From contig CANTFL010000448.1 in the NCBI GenBank assembly GCA_947650285.1, forward strand, positions 29,465-93,464: a stretch of DNA of 64,000 nt, written 5' to 3'. The position numbers and the translations under genes were made by a program. This stretch comes from Hyaloperonospora brassicae (Eukaryota > Oomycota > Peronosporomycetes > Peronosporales > Peronosporaceae). This document shows positions 37,491-48,400 of this stretch, piece after piece. Every line of letters begins with the position of its first letter. The stretch's first letter is position 1. Under the pieces are notes generated by a model. It did no database searches. It was given only the letters and a program-made list of their open reading frames with translations, and was not told the DNA's origin.

Positions 37491-39161
37491 TTATGCCGTG
37501 TGCGCCAGGTAAGCCTCGAGCATACTGGTGGTTGCGCTGTTGAAGCCTTTGACGGGTGCATTCTCGTTGCGCGAAGCGCTGAGCTGTGCCCGCACTTGCT
37601 TGGCCAGCACCTTACCGAGCTCGACGCCCCACTGGTCGAAGCTGTTGATGCCCCAAATCGCGCCTTGCACGACCGTACGGTGCTCATAAAGCGCCAAGAG
37701 CTGGCCGGCCGAGTAGGCGTCTAGTTTCTTGAAGAGCAGGGAGATTGACGGACGGTTGCCCGGGAACAACTTGTGGTTGCGCAAGTGCTCGGGCACATTC
37801 TCGGCCTTGAGGTCCTCGAGCGACTTGCCGCGGGCCAGAGCATCTGGCTGCGCGAAGAAGTTGGACATGAGCTCGTCGTGGTTCGACACCGGCTCGCCCT
37901 CAAGCTGCACGGGATTCTGCGACTCACAGAAGCCGATGAAGTCGCATGGTACGACGCGACCCTGGTGAATGAGCTGGTAAAAGCTGTGCTGACCATTTGT
38001 ACCCGGCTCGCCAAAGTTCACTTCGCCCGTCTGGAATGGCAGCTCGACGCCCTCTGCGCTTACCCGCTTGCCATTGCTTTCCATGTCAACCTGCTGGACG
38101 TGAGCAGCAAAACGCAACAGCGCTTGCGAGTACGGCAGGAGTGCACGGGAACTGTGGCCCAAGAATGACGAGTTCCAGACGCCCAGCAGACCCATGAGCA
38201 CCGGTAGATTGGCGCGCAGTGGGGCGTCCAGCAAATGCTTGTCCATCGCATGTGCGCCTGCCAAAAACTGTTCCATGACGTCATAGCCGTACTGCAACGC
38301 CAGCGGCAAGATTCCCACAGCACTCGTGACGCTGTAGCGTCCGCCGACCCAGTCCCAAAAGCCAAAGATATTGCTTCGATCGATACCAAACTCCTGCACG
38401 AGCGGCACCGCTGAGCTCGCGGCCACCATGTGCTTGGCGACTGCCTCCGCCTCCGAGCTCCCTTTTGCCGTCAAGTCATCGACAATCCATTTTCGAAGCG
38501 TCCGGGCGTTCAGCATCGTCTCCGCTGTCGTAAACGTCTTGGACACTACCACCACCAGCGTCTCTTCCGGGTTCAACCCACTCGTCGCGCGGGCCACATC
38601 AACTGGATCGACATTGGCCAGAAACCGGAGCGTCCGACCGGTCGCTGCAGCTTTCGCTGCCGGTTCGTGACGCAGCGCTTCACACACAAACTCGGGGCCG
38701 AGGTAACTGCCGCCAATGCCCACGGAAATCACGTGCGTGAGCGGTTTGCCTGTCGCACCAACGAGCGCTCCGCTCCGCACGTTGCGAGCAAATGTCTCGA
38801 TCGCGTCCAGTACCTGATGGACGTCCGGCACGACGTCGCGGCCGTCCACAACCATCGACTGCGTCTTGGGAGCGCGCATTGCCATGTGCATCGCTGCGCG
38901 GTCCTCAGTGCCATTGACGTGTGCGCCCACGGCCATCGACTGCAGCTTTGCAGTCACGTCTGCTGCTTCGGCGAGGTCCACGAGCAGCTCGAGCGTCTTG
39001 AGCGTCGCGTTCTGACGGCTGTAGTCCAAGTAGATGCCCTCCTGCTGCGTGCGCATGGCCGCGTTGCGTGCGTCGTCTGCCAGGAGATCGCGCAGGTGCG
39101 TGGCCTGGATCTCGGCCGCGTGCTCGACCAAAGCGGTCCACGCGGGCGTGTCGTTGATCAT
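37491..39161 (-). CDS. GPI: Glucose-6-phosphate isomerase
   Basis: Cytosolic glycolytic enzyme interconverting glucose-6-phosphate and fructose-6-phosphate. The intron-free frame gives 556 residues from the chosen start, the usual length. Both family signatures are visible: [12 protein letters not shown] (Y at residue 276) and the [10 protein letters not shown] block starting at residue 508, which carries the conserved lysine. Sugar-phosphate-binding segments [10 protein letters not shown] and [13 protein letters not shown] are also present, as are [13 protein letters not shown] and [12 protein letters not shown]. The frame extends upstream to an ATG at 39287, but that adds 42 low-complexity residues; the start [15 protein letters not shown] matches known N-termini, and an oomycete-type initiator sits at 39200-39214, inside the longer version. 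The gene lies between the effector gene and the lipase, in the same orientation. A 247-codon plus-strand ORF here is a shadow. Confidence 0.96.
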   Translation of the reverse strand: MINDTPAWTALVEHAAEIQATHLRDLLADDARNAAMRTQQEGIYLDYSRQNATLKTLELLVDLAEAADVTAKLQSMAVGAHVNGTEDRAAMHMAMRAPKTQSMVVDGRDVVPDVHQVLDAIETFARNVRSGALVGATGKPLTHVISVGIGGSYLGPEFVCEALRHEPAAKAAATGRTLRFLANVDPVDVARATSGLNPEETLVVVVSKTFTTAETMLNARTLRKWIVDDLTAKGSSEAEAVAKHMVAASSAVPLVQEFGIDRSNIFGFWDWVGGRYSVTSAVGILPLALQYGYDVMEQFLAGAHAMDKHLLDAPLRANLPVLMGLLGVWNSSFLGHSSRALLPYSQALLRFAAHVQQVDMESNGKRVSAEGVELPFQTGEVNFGEPGTNGQHSFYQLIHQGRVVPCDFIGFCESQNPVQLEGEPVSNHDELMSNFFAQPDALARGKSLEDLKAENVPEHLRNHKLFPGNRPSISLLFKKLDAYSAGQLLALYEHRTVVQGAIWGINSFDQWGVELGKVLAKQVRAQLSASRNENAPVKGFNSATTSMLEAYLAHTA

Positions 39162-39199
39162 GAGACGGGTTGAGGAGCGGCACGTGCGTTCGGGGCGGA

Positions 39200-39214
39200 G
39201 TTTTGGCGAATGAG
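39200..39214 (-). promoter_or_regulatory. Oomycete-type initiator of the isomerase gene
   Basis: The minus strand reads CTCATTCGCCAAAAC, close to the oomycete Inr consensus (GCTCATTYYNCAWTTT). It lies 39-53 bp upstream of the chosen ATG, a normal distance for oomycete genes, and it helps fix the start. Confidence 0.65.
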
Positions 39215-39287
39215 AGGGTCTCTGGTGGGCGGGTGGGACGTAGTAAGTGTGACAAGACGGGGAGGGAGGGAAGGGGGAGGTAGTCAT

Positions 39288-39783
39288 TGGTTGAGAGGCT
39301 CGTGCGAGGACGAGATGCGGTTAGCTGATTGGCGCAAAAGTGAGTCGCGCTTAAAGCGACCGCCACTCAGTGGGCTTTTCATGTGCATGGCGCTCTGCGT
39401 CGGACATTGTTCGTTTATCTTTGTATCGTAAAGACCGGTGGCCCGACGTGGTGGACTGACCACTATGACATGATCTGTGCTGCGTGAACATTGAGGCTTC
39501 AGGCGACTGATTGGAATTGCCGCATTGACGGTTGACCAGGTTGTTAACTCTTTTACCACACAAAATACACTGTGTCTGTAGAAATATGACCTCAATATGC
39601 GTTGTCAAGTAGCACCAGCTGGTGACGCCATGAACAATAAATGTACAAAACAGTTGGCTCTCTGCGTGATCGAGCGGAGCAAAATGTCAATATGTATTGG
39701 CGTTACACCTAAGTAGCTCGTCAGCTGCGCTTGCGCACACCTGTAGAACGCAGCAACCAGCTGACGACTTCTCTAACCCATGC
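39288..39783. other. Intergenic spacer between isomerase and effector gene
   Basis: About 0.5 kb, with short overlapping ORFs only. It should hold the isomerase promoter and the effector 3' UTR. No terminator-like or repeat structure stands out. Confidence 0.5.
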
Positions 39784-40932
39784 CTAAAACTCAACACCAT
39801 AATGTCTGCTTGGCGTTAAACCGTTCTTCCCGTCTACATGCGGTTGCTGCTCCAACATCTCCAAAAGACCACGAATTGCGTCCCGATCACCGTTGCTGAA
39901 CACTTTTTTCGCGCTCGCAACTTCCTGTATAGATTTAGTGGCTACGTATTGCAAGGTGTATGCTTTTAAGGCGCGAAACGAAGACGAGTCCGCCGGCAAT
40001 TCAATGACCTCGTAGCCGGGTTTCCAAGCAGCCAACATGGCTTTTCTAATCTTGGGCCTACGACCACGCATTCCCTCCATCTCGTTTTCCGACAATGTAA
40101 TGAGGCGCGATAATTCAAGGGGAGTGATCCCTTCACGAATCAATTCATCAAAACGGAGTTTTTCCATTGTTTGCCCCAGTGACTTCAGGTACACATTCTC
40201 CTTCATCGCTTGAAAGAAACCTCCATACAGCCACACGGCATCGGTCTCATGAGCTTCATTCAAATAATTGAGCGTGCTTTCGACCGAGAATTTATCGCCA
40301 CCCTTTATCTTTCTGTATAGCTCAGTGAATTCGAGCCACAGAGTTAGTCCGCCTTGCCAAGAGTCCACTATCTCAAACACGTCTTCAGGCTCCATCATCT
40401 TCTCCAGCCACAATCGCTGCAAACTCTCGTGTGCAGTTTCGCTGCCACTCCCTAGAAGCCTTTGTTGTAATACGTCAGCGCGACGTTGCATTCCGTCGCG
40501 ATCACGAAGCCAATGAAAAAACCTGATCGTGTTTTCCTCTCCAAATGATGTCCGCATAAAATTTATAGTCTCGATGTCTCCGTCAGAGCCTCGTCTCTCA
40601 CTCATGCAACCTCTTGCAAGCCACTTCTCAAATTCCTCAGTCGACGCATGTGCTGTCAAGTGGATGTTGTTTGTCGCTGGTGGGCGTACAAATGACGTAA
40701 ACTTCTCTGCCACTCGCCGCATCGATTGAAGAAACGTTTCATTCGCCCTCTCCTCGTCGTCCTGATCGTGCTTATGCTCGTCCTCAGCTGCAGCGTAGTG
40801 CTTTGACACTTTTCCGTCAGGAAATGCGGTCGTGTTCAGACGCGAACTGTTGTCCAGGCCGAGGTGGGCACCACCGGGCAACACGCCGCCCGCATAAGCG
40901 ATGAGCAGGAAGACAAAGCCGTGCATTCGCAT
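39784..40932 (-). CDS. Secreted WY-type effector-like protein with EER but no RXLR
   Basis: An intact 382-residue frame. Residues 1-22 form a signal peptide (MRMHGFVFLLIAYAGGVLPGG). No R-x-L-R is found in the next 40 residues; the region is KVSKHYAAAEDEHKHDQDDEER, giving a DDEER motif at residues 58-62. The rest is helical, with Trp/Tyr-bearing repeats such as EKWLARG, FFHWLRDRDGM, LWLEKMMEPEDVFEI and LWLEFTELYRKI, of the kind that build WY-domain bundles. Secreted EER/WY proteins lacking RXLR are known in downy mildews. They are thought to enter host cells and alter immunity; the target here is unknown. No intron. Its start is supported by the signal peptide and an initiator 26 bp upstream. 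It lies beside housekeeping genes, with repeat-rich DNA upstream. A non-effector secreted helical protein remains possible. Confidence 0.8.
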   Translation of the reverse strand: MRMHGFVFLLIAYAGGVLPGGAHLGLDNSSRLNTTAFPDGKVSKHYAAAEDEHKHDQDDEERANETFLQSMRRVAEKFTSFVRPPATNNIHLTAHASTEEFEKWLARGCMSERRGSDGDIETINFMRTSFGEENTIRFFHWLRDRDGMQRRADVLQQRLLGSGSETAHESLQRLWLEKMMEPEDVFEIVDSWQGGLTLWLEFTELYRKIKGGDKFSVESTLNYLNEAHETDAVWLYGGFFQAMKENVYLKSLGQTMEKLRFDELIREGITPLELSRLITLSENEMEGMRGRRPKIRKAMLAAWKPGYEVIELPADSSSFRALKAYTLQYVATKSIQEVASAKKVFSNGDRDAIRGLLEMLEQQPHVDGKNGLTPSRHYGVEF

Positions 40933-40957
40933 ATTTGTATATTATTGATGTCCTAAG

Positions 40958-40972
40958 AAGATTGCAGAATGA
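40958..40972 (-). promoter_or_regulatory. Oomycete-type initiator of the effector gene
   Basis: The minus strand reads TCATTCTGCAATCTT, matching the oomycete Inr core TCATTYYNCAWTTT except for one T. It ends 26 bp upstream of the ATG at 40932 and supports this gene being expressed. Confidence 0.7.
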
Positions 40973-43783
40973 AGAGTGCAGTCGTGGCCGCTTCCATTGG
41001 CTTTGCGACTACTGATCGTAGCTACCATCTTGAGAGAGCAGGAAAGACGCAAGAACGGTACGCCACTGATGCAAAAAAAGGCTAGGCCTTGGAAATCCAA
41101 CGACTGTCTTTGCTTGTCTGAGCTGGCTTTTCGCACATCGCATCCCGACAGAGTCAACAAACGGAGATGCGCATACATTTTCGTCGCCACAACTCGACAG
41201 ACCCATGAAGTAGTGATCCCATACATATGGAAATTGACGTAGGGCCAAGTCGACCCATCAATCGGTCAAGCCACAGTTCGACCGAAACTCGGTCGACGAA
41301 AGATAGGTAGGCCCTAATGAGGCATGAGAGGGCACAGCCTGCACCGACTCCAGTTAAGGAATGTGGACTGGGGCAAGACACATGCAGATGGTAGTGACGC
41401 TAGACGACGTAAATAAGCCTACCCTTAGCAGCGTGCGGCAATAACAGCTGCTCCCCACAGGCATCAGTATACTTGATCCGGGAGCTTTGCGAGGTTACGA
41501 AGAAAGACCCAGTGGCATGGACTGAGCCTAGATTGTATGCCCCATTCAAGAGAAAAGGATCTGTACTGCCAATGCAAACGTAGCAGGAGAAGCATGTAGT
41601 TGTCTTAAGATACGAAACGTCGGCTGTCGAGCTTTACCACTCATCCAGGAAGGAATAACAAAACCGAAACTTCGACCCGGTTGGAATACTAGTAAAAGCT
41701 CTTGTTAGATGTAAGTCACCTTGCTTTCTCAACCCATTTCGCGACCTCGTATGCTTTTGTAGTATCTCATTGTACTATGATCAAGTTGAAGTCGCGCACA
41801 TTCCCATATGTCTACCTCGCTACTAGGCTTGTAAAATCATACTACCGACCGCCTGTCATAGAGCATGTTTCCAGTACAATGCCTGCCCAGGGGTGCACGA
41901 GCCTGCAGGACCATAAGTCTGACTTGCAATCACTGGTTATAATAGCGAAGATGTGCTGTGTAGGCCCCCGAATGTATACGGTTTGAGCAGATAATTGGAG
42001 CAGCTCAATATATACTTTTTATGCATCTGCGACGTATTCTACTCATTCTTTGCTCCGCGCAACTCGCTAAAGTTTATATTGAGGGTACGTCAAGATAGAT
42101 GAGCATGCCTTAAAGCCGGCCGTCCGGTACAGGTATTTAGGGCTTTCACCTGGACTTAGGTTTGGGCAATCAAAAACCTACTCCGAATGTGTTTAATCAG
42201 GTGCTTACCTATGCCATGATGTGTCCTCGTGTGACTCATCGACACGTATGCCTGCGTGCACTGTACAAAAGCAGATGCCAAGGAGGTTGGCTAATGTCCT
42301 ACGCACACTTAGCACACACAGGTTTGTCCTTCGGACTCGCAATAGTGACAAGCCCACAGCAAACGAACGAAGGATGCGATTTGGCAATAAGGGCATGGGT
42401 CAAAATGAACAACGAGATACAATGACGCACGGAAGCGATTGAGAGTGAACGACTGCCACAGTTCATACCATGGTCTTCTATACAACACGCAGCAGATTAA
42501 ATTACCAGTCTCGCACACCTCGTTGTTTCACATTGATCGTCACGCCAGAATGACTGCCAATCCGATTTGTCGATTTTTTTTACTTAGCCTGGTTACCATC
42601 AAAACTCGACTAAGCTTGTTAAGCGAAATTGCCATGGTTGAGCGATTGCCACCCAGGCCAACTGTGTTGCTTAATCACGGCTTCCATTACAGGCAGACGA
42701 GTTCTTCCGTTTCTGCCGTCTAGCATATGGTGGCACCTTGTAAAAGCAGCAAGCCCAAGTCTTTTTGGTTGCCAATCCATGACGGTAAACGTGGATGCAA
42801 AGAGAACACATTGCGCAGGAGCGCTGCTTTGCATATGCTTCTACATTGGTAAAAACACAATACTTCTGAAATAGACAAATACTGCTACAGCTGCCCTCCG
42901 ATAACAGCTAATTTGAAGGAAGGCGACTGCTCTCGAACTGCAGCTATATTAGCTGCCCAAAGAGATTAGCATCTTGCCGTATCTAGCTGATTTTTCCTTA
43001 CCTTCTTACAACCGTCGTGCGCACGCAGCCGATGTTGGCTTGATCGGACAGAACGGGGCTATCGGGCCAGCCGCGCGGTGATGTTACTGACGTTGCGGAG
43101 TCTCTCTACAGCAGCAGAAAGGTGCGTAGGTTCGTGGACATTTCAAAGCGATGGGAAGCGTCAGTAGGTTCACAAGTTGTCGCCAGAAACGTCATGCCTT
43201 GGCGTTATGTAAACGTCATTCAGCTGTTTTGGACCAAAATGTATGATTGCAGAGATGATGTTAGTCTCAGATATCGAGTCGGTTTTCCCATAGTTTTGTA
43301 CACCCGGGGTGGTGCGAACACAAACCTACACTCGTACTTGTGTGCATACAGTAGAGAATCATCTGTGTCCTGAGATACTTCGGTTGAAAAGCTGGTGCGC
43401 TTTTGAGCTTTCATATCTAGAAAGCAATGCTGTTGTCGGACATCAGCAAGTCGGGAGTTGTACGGATGATATTTGTCATGTCATTAAGTATCTACAAGAC
43501 ATGCGATACGCTGAGCATGCTTACGCTAGTCGTCTATATGTCACAAATGGATGTGGGCAAGTCTAGTTTGGAACCAAATTGCGCTATCACATTAGTGAGC
43601 AAACGAGGAACTTTGGGCAAAGTGGTAGAGGATTACATTGAAATGATCGCATGATAGATCGAGGAGATGACACAAAAGTAGATTTTATCGTTCTAGATGC
43701 ATATACATTACTTCACCCCGTAAATTATTGCTCGCTGCGTGTCATTCTTGACTGCGACATGTTTATTGTTAAGTTTACACGGC
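40973..43783. other. Gene-poor DNA between the effector gene and element A
   Basis: Nearly 2.8 kb with ORFs under 100 codons on both strands and no domain I recognise. Open fragments at 42162-42425, 43122-43373 and 43427-43654 may be old transposon coding sequence. I see nothing to annotate. Confidence 0.45.
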
Positions 43784-43788
43784 AAACA
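43784..43788. other. Target-site duplication of element A, left copy (AAACA)
   Basis: AAACA directly precedes the 5' LTR and recurs at 51763-51767 directly after the 3' LTR, as expected for Ty3/gypsy integration. Confidence 0.85.
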
Positions 43789-44176
43789 TGTAACGGGGCA
43801 GCCCGTTACATGATATTGTCACTTAAGGAAAGTGACAATAAAGAATATAAGATGGATATTCTTTAAACAATATCACCAAAGTGGTGATATTGAAGGGTCG
43901 ACCAAAGGGTCTGTTCATTGGTTGATATCGTGATGATATCAACCCACCAATCGCCGCAAGACGCGCGCAATGAGTGGTGACGAGACGTCACCATACATGC
44001 AGTTATATTAGTATAATTGAATTAAGTCAAACGAAGAGACAGTAGTTTAAAGACTTAATTTATTAATATAACAGTTCTACTTTTACCCTACCTACGCTTC
44101 CTCGCTCGCCACGTGTACGTCCGTCGGGGCACCCAAATCCCTTGCGTTAAGTTACGCAAGGGTGTGCCCCGTTACA
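43789..44176 (+). repeat. Element A 5' LTR (388 bp)
   Basis: Starts TGTAACGGGG and ends CCCCGTTACA, a 10-bp terminal inverted repeat. Internal stems include TGTAACGGG/CCCGTTACA (43789-43810), CAATATCACCA/TGGTGATATTG, GGTTGATATC/GATATCAACC and, at the 3' end, CCCTTGCGT/ACGCAAGGG enclosed by GGGGCAC/GTGCCCC. Confidence 0.95.
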
Positions 44177-44178
44177 CC

Positions 44179-44196
44179 TGGTAGCACTTTGTAGTC
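44179..44196 (+). other. Putative primer-binding site
   Basis: Two bases after the 5' LTR the sequence reads TGGTAGCACTTTGTAGTC. The TGG start is as expected for pairing with a tRNA 3' CCA end. I cannot name the tRNA. Confidence 0.5.
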
Positions 44197-44220
44197 CTTC
44201 CAAGGACCACATCATCCAAC

Positions 44221-45375
44221 ATGAACATGTTGGATGAAGAAGACACCTTTCACGCCACGCGTGAAGGGTTTACCCATTTGAGTGACATCGAATGGGGTGC
44301 GGTAGAACGAATGAGTTCTACCGTAGGCGAACTCGTCGTCAGCACCATGTTGGAGTCTCTAGACAGAGACCAACAACATGCTGCTATCGCCAAGTTCATT
44401 CACAATGAGCTTGCTCTCGAGAGGGAGAAAGTAGCCTTGCTTCACCAGCAAGGCTCTCAACAGGCCGAGCAGTTGAGAGAACTCGGTGCTCAACAGACGG
44501 AGCTGTTGAGACAGCAGCAATTCCATGCTGCTGTGGGCGGGACGGCGCATGCGCGTCGTCCCGAAGTGATGAAAGTCGACATCTCCAAGTACAGTGGAGT
44601 CCCGGAGGACTCCCTGTTACTGTGGTTTGTCGAACTCGACAGAGCCCTAAGGGCTCGTCGCGTCGAAGATGAGCAAGTGAAACTCACATTTGCTCAGACC
44701 CACTTGGCAGGGCGTGCCAAAACTTGGTCCCTGGGACTCGAGAGTAGCGACCCAAATGTGTTTAGGTCGCTAGATGACTTCAAGTCCCGGCTCAGACAAA
44801 CGTTTGAGCCGCCACGTGCTGAGTTCAGGGCTCGTTCAGAGCTCCTGAAACTCAAGCAGGGTAAGCGTGATGTGCACGCTTACGCTCAACATATACGACT
44901 CCTTGCGAGTAGTATAACTGCAAACCCAGTTCATGAACACACGTTGATTACGGTGTTCATGCAAGGGCTCGCAGAAGGGCCCGTCAGGAGCCACCTGTTC
45001 CGCCTTGAGCTGAATACGCTTGAAGAAGCGATATCAGCCGCGGAACAGGAAGACTTTAGCATGAGACAGGCTCATGCTAGCTCAAACTCTTACCGTCCAC
45101 CGAGACGACAAGAGATCGGAGGTCCAGAACCAATGGACCTCTGTTATGTTGAGAGCGAGAGACCTCGCTCTACAAGCAACAAGCGATTGCAGAGGTGCAA
45201 TCGCTGTCAGAAGTTAGGTCACTACGCATACGAGTGTAGTGCTCCGCGCCCAGTACCAAACAGTACTGAGCGAAATGGACGACCATTCGCCAGAAAGGGC
45301 AATGGGCGTGGGTCCAGCGCTGTTGCGAAGCCGCAACAGCGAGACGGGCCATCAAAAAATGGTCGGGGTCAGTAG
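44221..45375 (+). CDS. gag: Element A Gag polyprotein
   Basis: A 384-residue frame that packages the element RNA into particles. It opens with MNMLDEEDTFHATREGFTHLSD, followed by a glutamine- and leucine-rich coiled-coil-like stretch (QQGSQQAEQLRELGAQQTEL). The retrotransposon Gag core follows, including DSLLLWFVELDRAL, LTFAQTHLAGRAKTW, LKQGKRDVHAYAQHIRLLA and LITVFMQGLAEGPVRSHLF. A C-x2-C-x4-H-x4-C zinc knuckle (CNRCQKLGHYAYEC) lies near residues 327-340. The start ATG at 44221 follows the primer-binding region by about 25 bp. The frame ends with TAG at 45373-45375, downstream of a likely -1 frameshift signal into pol. Confidence 0.95.
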   Translation: MNMLDEEDTFHATREGFTHLSDIEWGAVERMSSTVGELVVSTMLESLDRDQQHAAIAKFIHNELALEREKVALLHQQGSQQAEQLRELGAQQTELLRQQQFHAAVGGTAHARRPEVMKVDISKYSGVPEDSLLLWFVELDRALRARRVEDEQVKLTFAQTHLAGRAKTWSLGLESSDPNVFRSLDDFKSRLRQTFEPPRAEFRARSELLKLKQGKRDVHAYAQHIRLLASSITANPVHEHTLITVFMQGLAEGPVRSHLFRLELNTLEEAISAAEQEDFSMRQAHASSNSYRPPRRQEIGGPEPMDLCYVESERPRSTSNKRLQRCNRCQKLGHYAYECSAPRPVPNSTERNGRPFARKGNGRGSSAVAKPQQRDGPSKNGRGQ

Positions 45376-45393
45376 GGGCGGAGCGCCCTACTG
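45354..45393 (+). promoter_or_regulatory. Probable -1 ribosomal frameshift signal between gag and pol
   Basis: The gag frame reads TCA AAA AAT at 45352-45360, placing the heptamer A_AAA_AAT (45354-45360) in the exact register required for -1 slippage. After a 9-nt spacer, CAGTAGGG (45370-45377) pairs with CCCTACTG (45386-45393) around an 8-nt loop. The gag stop lies inside the first arm. The pol frame is the -1 frame and is open from before the heptamer through to 48542. Confidence 0.75.
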
Positions 45394-45425
45394 ATCCAGC
45401 AACCTCAAGAGAATTTGCAAACCTC

Positions 45426-48400
45426 TTGACGAAAGTTGATCCAGATACACAATCATTGTGTGTCTCTGCACCTGGTGATGACGTTTCGCTCATCACCTTG
45501 AAGTTGGAAGCGACAAATGACTTGTCGCTTCGTGCCCTAGTAGACTGTGGGGCGTCGAACAACTTTGTTCGTCGCCAGTCACTAGAGGGTCGTAGGCTCA
45601 AGTTCGTTGAGCGCGACATTCCCCTCACAAGGATGACGGTGCGCCTTGCAACAGGCGCATCGATAACCGTTGAGAAACGTGTAGTAGGAATCCACTACAC
45701 TTTAGAGGGCGAGCAGTACGATGATGATTTCATCGTACTAGATCTGGATGACAAATTTGATGTCATCCTGGGATTACCTTGGCTCAGAAAATACGAGCCA
45801 AGGGTGAGCTGGCAGCATCGATCCGTGAAGATGCCTGCTGCTTGTTCATCAGATGGCCATCTGATGAACATCTTGGAGCGTCCACAAGCGTGTGGATGTT
45901 CTGCGAGTGAGTGCGATGGCCTCACTTGCGGTACGGTCGTTAGCACGATTGCACAAGGTCACAGTGTAGTTGATCACTACACTGTGGAGCAAGCTCCCGG
46001 CGGCTGTACAGAAGTACAGGCTGCGCCGAAGGTCCACCACTCGAATAAGTCGAGTGGACCGGGACATGGATGCATGCCTAGCGGGCAGCATCTTAGAAGA
46101 AAGAAATCTGTTGCCCCCAAGGGGCAACATGAAAATCCTAGGTCGACTGGAGAGTCGACCGTAGAGGATCGGTTCCTGACTGTGGTTGCACAGCCACAGT
46201 CGGAAGACGTCGAGGGAATAAGTCCCCACGTACTTGAGGAAGGAGTTCCTCAAGAGTTGCTTGCTGAGGGATCAGGCCCTCAGCAACCTGTGGAAGCAAG
46301 ATCCCAGGAAGAAATCGAGACGTTGAACGTCTTGGTTAATGACGGATCAAGCGTAGGCGCTTATACGCTTGATCTGATTGTGCCTCCGAAGTTGACTTCG
46401 GAGATAACTCAGTTGCCAACGCTAGAACCGAAACGGTTCTTGCGTGATCTGCGTAGTGGCAAAGTCAAGCAGATCTGCGTACTCGTCACAGAGGACGAGT
46501 ATGTGACCGATATTCGGTCGGCAACAGTATTTGCTGAGAACGAACGGGTTCTCAGCAGCTCATCGATGGACGAAAGTGTCCTCGATGTGAAGACTCGGAT
46601 TGAGCGATACGCGTCCCAATCCTGGGAGTCACTTCAGGCAAATCCTTTGTATATGGATTTGATCGAATTCAGGGATGTGTTCCCTGAATCCGTACCTTGC
46701 GAGTTGCCTAAGGACAAAGGCACTCGACACGAGATCGAGCTCAAACCGGGCTCGAAGTACTGTGTCATGAAGCAGTGGCCACTGCCTCGTGAACAAGTAC
46801 TAGCGATCGACAAGTTCTTTGCCGATCGCTTAGCAGCGGGCCATGTGAGGGAATCAACATCCCCTCACAGCTCTCCGACCTTCTGTGTGCGAAAGGCCAC
46901 AGGAGGGTGGCGGATAGTGCACGCATTCAACAAGTTGAATGCTGCAACGGTACCGGCTCAGACGCCGATACCGAGGAAGGACGTAATCATAGATGGTATG
47001 TCAAAGAGTACCATCTTTTCGTCCATGGATCTGATGGATGGATTCTATCAGATCCTGATGCGTGAACGGGACGTCCCGTTCACAGCAGTGAGTAACCCCA
47101 GCGGGATGCTGTGGGAGTGGCTAGTGATGCCACAGGGGCTGAGTAATGCCCCTGCAACATTTAACATATGTGTAACAAATCTGTTGAGACCGGTGCGAGA
47201 CTTCGCACCGAGTTACTTCGACGATGTGTCCGTCCATAGCCGGGCTATGGACGGGAAGACGGACGTTGAAGTTCACAGAACTCACGTTCGTCAGGTTCTT
47301 CAACTTATGCGCAAGCATAAGTTGTACGCTAACCTCAAGAAGTGTATATTCGCGGCTAGCGAAATACCACTTCTTGGGTGCATCGTGGGGAAACACGGCG
47401 TACGCCCTGATCCCGAAAAGATCAAGGCGATCACCGACTGGCCAATGCCAGTCGATGTCAAGGGACTTCGAAAGTTCCTTGGTCTTGCGGCGTACTTGCA
47501 CAAGTACTCGCGCAACTACGCCGAGATGACGGTACATCTTTCTTGCTTGCTCAAGAAAAATGTCAAGTGGTCATGGAACGCTGAGTGCCAGCGTTCCTTT
47601 AAAGGTATCAAGCAAAGCTTGATGCAATCGCCGATCTTGGCGATTGCAGATCAGGACAGACCATTTCATGTGGTCTGTGACGCCAGCGATTTCGCAATCG
47701 GCTGTGCGTTAATGCAGTTCGATGCAGATGGCGCGGAGCGCGTCATCTGTTATCAATCGCGTCAGCTGCAAGCAGCTGAGCGTAATTACCCAGTGCATGA
47801 CAAGGAACTCCTTGCCATGAAATACGCACTGGCTAAATTTCGCGTCTATCTCTTGGGAGATAGACCGTTTGTTGTCTACACGGACCATGCGTCATTACGC
47901 ACGGCCGTAAACAGCCCACACCTCTCGCAAAGAATGGCGAGGTGGCTGTCTTTCTTCGCGGAGTATAACTTCTCCGTGGAGTATAAAACGGGACGACTCA
48001 ATGTCGTCGCGGATGCTCTTTCGCGCCGGCCCGATTTCGAGCCGGACGCGCAATCCAACAGTGAGGACAAGCCCACTGTTGCGACACTGTCAGTCAGTGT
48101 CCCGTCGTCAAGTTTACTTGACGACGTACGAAAGGCATACGCGGAAGATAAGGATCTTCTGCGATTGATGGATCATCTGGTGAATCCATCCAGTAAATCC
48201 ATGAGGGATTTACCGGCTTTGTACCGATCCTCGTCGGATCGGTATAGTACACGCAACGGATTGCTGTACTATACAGCTGTTGCCGACGACACGCCTCGTG
48301 TCGTCGTACCCGCTCATCATGATTTGCGATTGCGCATCATGTATGAGTGTCACGATGCCCCAACAAGCGGCCATCGTGATAGAGAAAAGACTTACCTCAC

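Noticed and set aside
38430..39173. 247-codon plus-strand ORF
   Set aside because: Lies antisense to the well-conserved isomerase and has no features of its own; a codon-bias shadow.
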